In this document: positions 59,261-64,000 of the stretch, in pieces
Layout: every line of letters starts with the position of its first letter
Numbering within the stretch: position 1 is the first letter of the stretch
Source: Valencia hispanica
Lineage: Eukaryota > Chordata > Actinopteri > Cyprinodontiformes > Valenciidae
Reading direction: 5' to 3'
Assembly (NCBI GenBank): GCA_963556495.2
Contig: OY747702.1
Location: 22,456,403 to 22,520,402, forward strand
Length of the DNA stretch: 64,000 nucleotides
Program-made: the position numbers and the translations under genes
Notes under the pieces: model-generated
The model's input: the letters and a program-made list of their open reading frames with translations, nothing else
Told to the model about the DNA's origin: nothing
The model's database searches: none

Positions 59261-59321
59261 TGTGAGAAGCTAATTCTGAAAAATGTCTCAAAAGGCCCCT
59301 CATAACATTGTCCTACATGGT

Positions 59322-59697
59322 TAGAATAGACTAGAATAGAATAGAATAGAATAGAATAGAATAATAATCCTTTATTTATTTATAATCCTTGCAGGGTTTA
59401 TCTGCACTCGGCCCAATGTCCTTTTTTACTGTTGCTTTTAACTGTGTGTGTGCATGGGAGTTGGGTTGGGGGGAAGGGGGTATAACTATGACCGTGCTTT
59501 TAAATCTGTGGGGGAGGGAAGGGTATGTGGGTTTATGTGGGGTCATTTTAATCTGTAAAGCACTTTGTGATGCAACTTCTTGTATTAAAGGGCTCTATAA
59601 ATAAAGTTTGATTTGATTGTCCCACAAAGGGGAAATTCGGCTGCAACAATAGCAAAGTGACGGATAATAGAAGCATTCACGATCACACAAGAAAGGT

Positions 59698-59699
<2 letters not shown>
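59322..59699 (-). mobile_element. LINE 3' tail with (AGAAT)n, itself split by a second LINE tail
   Basis: (AGAAT)n at 59322-59362 and AATAATCCTTTATT, then, after a 242-bp interruption, GTCCCACAAAGGGGAAATTC and the blocks CGGATAATAGAAGC and CGATCACACAAGAAAGG. These are the same sequences in the same order as 7050-7240, so the two loci are copies of one LINE 3' end. No reverse transcriptase sequence is present. Confidence 0.7.
59377..59618 (+). repeat. L2-like LINE 3' end inserted in the previous repeat
   Basis: The 242-bp insert ends CTGTAAAGCACTTTGTGATG, then GGGCTCTATAAATAAAG and TTTGATTTGATT, a typical L2-type 3' end with a pentamer tail. Comparison with the uninterrupted copy at 7119-7150 fixes the insertion point between CTTTATT and GTC. 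Confidence 0.65.

Positions 59700-59701
<2 letters not shown>

Positions 59702-59774
<73 letters not shown>
59702..59774. repeat. (GA)n microsatellite
   Basis: About 36 uninterrupted GA dinucleotides, beginning where the LINE copy at 7200 reads AAGAAAGGTAGAAAAAG, so the array seems to have expanded from a GAAAGAG seed in the element. Confidence 0.95.
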
Positions 59775-59775
<1 letters not shown>

Positions 59776-61646
59776 GTGTGTGTTACGAAGTGTTGGAGCT
59801 AAAGGGTAGAATAGGAGTTAATCATTTTATAACTTATTTTACACTTTTATCTTGATGCATTTGAATCTCACATTGTCCCTCATTCATGTGGTCTTTGTCC
59901 CACATTTGCTGGGTGTGGATCTGGTCACCCTAGCTGTCAAACAGAGACTCTGACATCTTATAATAAATATCATGCAAATAAATATGTAATCAGAGCACAG
60001 GATGGTCTGCTCTCCACAGCCACCCTTTTCACCACTACCAGCTGATGAAAAATAATGATAGTGTTTCACTATCCACAGTAAGGTTAAAACTTATGGTGGA
60101 TATGCAGAAATCTCCAATTTGAACAGGGAAATTCTGTAGCTTTTAATGAAATCTTCTAGTTCAATTGTAACACCGGCTGTACATCATTGTGGGAGCAGAA
60201 TAGGAAAAACAGGAGGGAAACATCTATGTGCCAGTGGTTTTCTAGAAGTGCCAGAATCATGACATGTTCAAATCTGTCTTAGAGGTTCTTGGGACCCCAA
60301 TACAATGCTAATCTATCGTGAAAGGGTACTAAGATGTTACACAGAGTCGACACAAATTTATTTTTGGGGAGTTTTAAGATACACTGAATACAAATTATTC
60401 ATTTGTTTTGTCTCGGTAATGTGAGATACCCAAGAGTAGCTAAAATCCATTAATACTTGAGACCCCCTCTAAAAGCTCTAATAACTGCCTATTTTAATAG
60501 TTCTAAGACTGAATATACATTAATACGCACAGTGGAAACCAATTTTTGCACTACCACAAAAGCTATCATCTACTGGTATTGTCTTTCTTATCTTTGCTCT
60601 TGGGGTTGCAGCCAATCAGCGGTAAGATAAATTAATTGCCCTCCTGAATTGGCTGCTTTCATTTTATCAAAAAAGGTAGTAAAAAGTAATAAAGTCAGTT
60701 AGCCTAAATAAATAAAAAATGCTTACAATTCCAGCATTACATTTATGATTCAATATTGTGAATTTGGATTAGGCACAATTAAGCTTTTAACAAATTAATC
60801 AAATGACAACATCATTATCTCTTAATATACTTAACAACAATTAGTAAATGCTACCAATATTTGATGCTGTGCTGAAGAACCTGAAAGCAGTTTTAATTCA
60901 TCCATAAAAGCTGATTAATGAAGTGTATTGAGTATCGATTGAAGGCAAAACAACCTCCCGCTGCTGGATAAAGCAGCTATCTTTAGGGAATTCACATACA
61001 CACAAACACAATGAGAAAGATGGAGAATGAGGTGGAGTCTGATGTGTCTTTGAGTGTGCCGGGTTAAGGCTCTCTCTTTAAATGGATCACAACCTGACGT
61101 GAACAGGCCTGTCAGCTGAAACACAATGGGACTTAGCTGTCACACTGAAAGCAGGCTGAGAACTGAACAGACCCTAGCATGGTCAGAAAAGGTGAGTCTA
61201 ACCTGTCCAAAAATTCACTAAATCAAGCTCTCAACATTTCAGAAGCTTTTGTCCATTGCCGTTTCCATAGCTTCAATCTGAAAAGAGCCAGAAGTTAAAA
61301 AAAAAATACCAAAGCTCTGCTGCAAGAATTTCTAACACAGCAAAAAAAAGTGTGTGTGGTGGAAAAGCTTTCTGGAAATTTGCCAAGCTGAAACGGACCA
61401 GGCAGATTGAGACTGCATCTGATGCGGAGTGGTTCAAGTAACAACCTGTGCACCTGGTCTGCCAAAGGAAGAACTGAATGGCTAGTGATTGACAAAGATT
61501 GACATAACTGGCTTATGACACAAAATGTTGGACATTAAAACATTAAAGGGAAAAAAATCATAATAAACCAACTTTTTATTTTAAGTGTGTTTAGAGCTGT
61601 AATTAATTATATTTATATCTGGTTCAATGGCAGTATTGGAGAAATA
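59775..61646. other. unannotated stretch
   Basis: No gene or repeat recognised. The part 60560-61000 is mixed in composition with GCCAATCAGC and TTAATTAAT-type sites and could be regulatory. The remainder is featureless. Confidence 0.45.
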
Positions 61647-61927
61647 TACACTGTTCAAAAAACACAATGTAAATCCTAGTCAATTACACTTCTGTGAAAT
61701 CAAGCTGTCCACTTAGGAAGCAACATTGATTGACAATCATTTTCACATGGTGTTGTGCAAATGGAATAGACAACAGGTGGAAATTATAGCCAATTAGCAA
61801 ACCCCCCAATAAAGGAGTGGTCCTCTCCTGAAGGTGGTGACCACAGACCACTTCTCAGTTCCTATACTTTCTGGCTGATGTTTTGGTCACTTTTGAATGC
61901 TGGCGGTGCTTTCACTCTAGTGGTAGC

Positions 61928-62916
61928 ATGACACGGAGTCTACAACTCACACAAGTGGCTCAGGTAGTGCAGCTTATCCAGGATGGCACATAAATGCAAG
62001 CTGTGGCAAGAAAGTTTGCTGTGTCTGTCAGCATATTGTCCAGAGCATGGAAGCTCTACGAGGAGACAGGCCAGTACATCAGGAGAGGCAGTAGGAGGGC
62101 AACATCCCAGCAGCAGGACCGCTACCTCCACCTTTGTGCAAGGAGGATCAGGAGGAGCACTGCCAGAGCCCCGCAAAATGACCTCCAGCAGGCCACAAAT
62201 GTGCATGTGTCTGCTCAAACGGTCAGAAACAGACTCCAAAAGGGTGTATGAGGGCCTGACGTCCACAGCCCAACACTGTGCAGGATGTTTTGGCATTTGC
62301 CAGAGAACACCAAGATTGGCAAATTCACCATTGGCAGCATGTGCTCTTCACAGATGAAAGCAGGTTCACAGTGAGCACTGTGACAGACGTGACAGAGTCA
62401 CGTCTGTCACATGATGGCATGGAGAATGAACTGCTGCCTGCAGCATCCTCCAGCAAGACCGGTTTGGCAGTAGGTCAGTATCGGTGTGGGGTGGAATTTC
62501 TTTGGGGGGCAGCACAGCCCTCCATGTGCTCCCCAGAGGTAGCCTGACTGCCATTTGGTACCGACATGAGATCCTCAGACCCCTTGTGAGACCCTATGCT
62601 GGTGCGGTTGGCCCTGGGTTCTTCCTAATGAAAGACAATGCTAGACCTCATGTGGCTGGAGTGTGACAGCAGCTCCTGCAAGAGGAAGGCATTGATGCTA
62701 TGGACTGGTCCGCCCGTTCCCCAGACCTGAATCCAATTGAACACATCTGGCATATCCTGTCTCGCTCCACGCCACGTTGCACCACAGATTGTCCAGGAGT
62801 TTTTGGTCCAGGTCTGGGAGGAGATCCCTCAGGATACCATCCGCCACCTCATCAGGAGCATGCCCAGGCGTTGTAAGGAGGTCATACAGGCTTGTGGAGG
62901 CCCCACACACTACTGA
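61928..62916 (+). pseudogene. Tc1-like transposase, multiply disrupted
   Basis: It starts [20 protein letters not shown] and hits TAA at 61991-61993. The next piece (61994-62251) carries the helix-turn-helix part, [20 protein letters not shown], and then [21 protein letters not shown] frameshift near 62245 leads to LFTDESRF (first Asp). A further shift leads to VWGGISLGG, MKDNARPHVAGV (second Asp) and a TGA at 62666. Then SPDLNPIEHIWHI carries the last acidic residue; more indels follow up to the stop near 62914. All three catalytic blocks can still be seen, but in at least three frames. Confidence 0.85.
62379..62411. repeat. perfect 15-bp-arm palindrome in the Tc1 transposase
   Basis: TGTGACAGACGTGAC, a 3-nt loop AGA, and its exact complement GTCACGTCTGTCACA. 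Other copies of this Tc1 family, as I recall them, have only the left arm, so the right arm looks like a local template-switch product replacing about 15 bp of coding sequence. Confidence 0.85.
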
Positions 62917-63133
62917 GCCTCATTTTGACTTGTTTTAAAGACATTACATCAAAGTTGGATAAGCTTGTAGTATGTTTTTCCACTTTAATTTTGAGTGTGA
63001 CTCCAAATCCAGACCTCCATGTGTTGTCAGCACATTCAACTATGTAAAGAACAAAGTATATAATAAGAATATGTCATTCATTCTGATCTAGGATGTTATT
63101 TTAGTCTTCCCTTTATTTTTTTTGAACAGTGTA

Positions 63134-63869
63134 TATAAAAAAAACATACTTTTTAAAATTAAAAATTAGCAAAGGCAGCAACAACATGGCCAAAAGTTTT
63201 AAAATCCTACTCTTGTAATGCAGAACTCTGATATCATTATGTAATCCAATGTCACAAAAGACAGATAATGATAACAAAATCTTCAGCTCAAATTTCAGTT
63301 CTTAACTGGAGAATTTATATGGTGATTTATCCAATAAGGAGGTGAAAGTCAGAAGAACTGTTGTCTAAGAGGAGTTACTTAGAAACCTAACAAACTGGCA
63401 TTCTATGGAGTGATTTAAAAGTGTTCTGTTTCAAGCCAAGTCTGCTTGCAGTTCACAACAAGGGTGAATTACCTTTTGTGACAAAAATCAAAATTTTGTT
63501 ATACAACACAAATATTCTGCTGGCATTTGAATAGACATAGCCATTTCTGCAGTGGTTTTGATGTGCACAGGCATCCATTCACACGTTCCTCTAGTCAGTC
63601 CATATTTTATTCATGAGTGTTTACCTATAGTTCAGTGATATATGTATCAAAACGTTGCCAGTCAAACTCTGCAGTCTGTCTGCTATAGTTTAATACACCA
63701 TGTTATTTGGCTCTAAAATGTCATTTCAAGTTAACGCTACACATACTAGGAATGGAAGGGAAGTTAATCACAGCCTGTTCTGCCAAATACTCTTTCATTA
63801 ATTTGGCAGAGACACTGAAAAAAATCCAAAAGCAGCTCAAGCTGCTTTTCGTAGATAACCATGAACGAG
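63134..63869. other. unannotated stretch
   Basis: AT-rich sequence between the Tc1-like element and the L2 copy; nothing recognised. Confidence 0.5.
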
Positions 63870-64000
63870 TCCTCCAAAACACTGACAACCCAGGGTCCAG
63901 ATCAGGAAGCAGAGTCGTAGTTCAACCCACCTCTCTGCAGCTTCTGTATTGTTACCCACCCATTACCCCAAAATCAAATGGATTAAAAGTTAACATAACA
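63870..64000 (+). mobile_element. 5'-truncated L2-type LINE, second copy, running off the window
   Basis: From 63870 the sequence (TCCTCCAAAACACTGACAAC, GAAGCAGAGTCGTAG, ACCCACCTCTCTGC and GGATTAAAAGTTAA) aligns with the full-length LINE from 53628 onward, at the ORF1/ORF2 junction, with a few substitutions and a missing CTATAGAAACAGTG-type block. It therefore starts within the end of ORF1 and should continue into ORF2 beyond the window. Confidence 0.85.

Larger units (their letters stand above)
50672..59304. mobile_element. giant fold-back-like element with minisatellite arms
   Basis: The outer ends ATGAGGGGCCGTTTGAGAC (left) and, reverse-complemented, ATGAGGGGCCTTTTGAGAC (right) start a very long inverted repeat. 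Flanks share ACATTGT (50665-50671 and 59305-59311), a likely 7-8 bp target duplication. The left arm runs 50672-52483 and resumes at 57431-57539 after the LINE; the right arm is 58371-59303. Within each arm: a unique outer block, a 22-23 bp minisatellite, a unique inner block (AAATTTCACTTGAAAAGG and its complement) and an innermost block ending CTGACTAACGCGGCAG. The unpaired centre (57540-58370) has no transposase. Without the LINE the element is about 3.7 kb. Organisation resembles fold-back (FB/TU-type) elements; the responsible transposase class is unknown. Confidence 0.85.
61647..63133 (+). mobile_element. 1.49-kb Tc1-like transposon with both ends
   Basis: The left end TACACTGTTCAAAAAA and the right end TTTTTTTGAACAGTGTA are inverted repeats, each flanked by the target dinucleotide TA (61645-61646 and 63134-63135). 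One transposase pseudogene fills the element. Length and ends fit a complete but inactivated Tc1-like copy. Confidence 0.9.

Overview
The window looks like intergenic or intronic DNA from a ray-finned fish, probably a spiny-rayed teleost. The evidence is the repeat content: Rex3 (RTE), L2/CR1-type and I/Nimb-type LINEs, many Tc1-like, hAT and PIF/Harbinger DNA transposons, a tRNA-derived SINE and long AT/GA/ATCT microsatellites. I found no convincing host protein-coding gene, rRNA or functional tRNA. Every coding region I can support belongs to a mobile element.

Left third (1-22 kb): a decayed PIF/Harbinger element with remnants of both its transposase and its Myb/SANT-like ORF (1-1821); a Tc1-like fragment (2440-2900); a 787-bp Harbinger deletion derivative with TTA target duplications (3029-3815); a Tc1-like relic interrupted by a LINE tail (6490-8135); a 458-bp Harbinger MITE (11024-11481); a hAT-like remnant holding an L2-type tail (18300-19001); and a Tc1-like relic (20240-21040). 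Long stretches between these hold nothing I recognise.

Middle (22-43 kb): a 3.35-kb hAT-type element with a perfect 8-bp target duplication and three LINE fragments nested inside (22107-25455); a Tc1-like relic interrupted by a second, younger Tc1-like copy (27495-30110); another Tc1 relic (31095-31800); a SINE on the minus strand (34769-35079); a long microsatellite (36480-36827); and a Rex3 fragment joined to an L2/CR1-type fragment (40636-42870).

Right third (43-64 kb) holds the two most remarkable objects. First, 43237-49238 is an apparently complete Kolobok-type transposon with 18-bp terminal inverted repeats and TTAA duplications. It carries two convergent spliced genes: a DDE transposase on the minus strand, including a 24-nt micro-exon with part of the active site, and on the plus strand a 275-aa protein whose C-terminal half matches the cytoplasmic ballast domain of the P2X7 receptor. 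Second, 50672-59304 is a fold-back-like element about 8.6 kb long. Its very long inverted arms are largely built of a 22-23 bp minisatellite, and it has no transposase. Its left arm is split by a full-length 4.94-kb L2-type LINE (52484-57423) flanked by exact 7-bp target duplications. The LINE has an intact esterase-type ORF1 and an ORF2 with three lesions. A Tc1-like element (61647-63133) and the start of a second copy of the same L2 family (63870 to the window end) close the window.

All family names come from recognised motifs and end structures. No database search was run.
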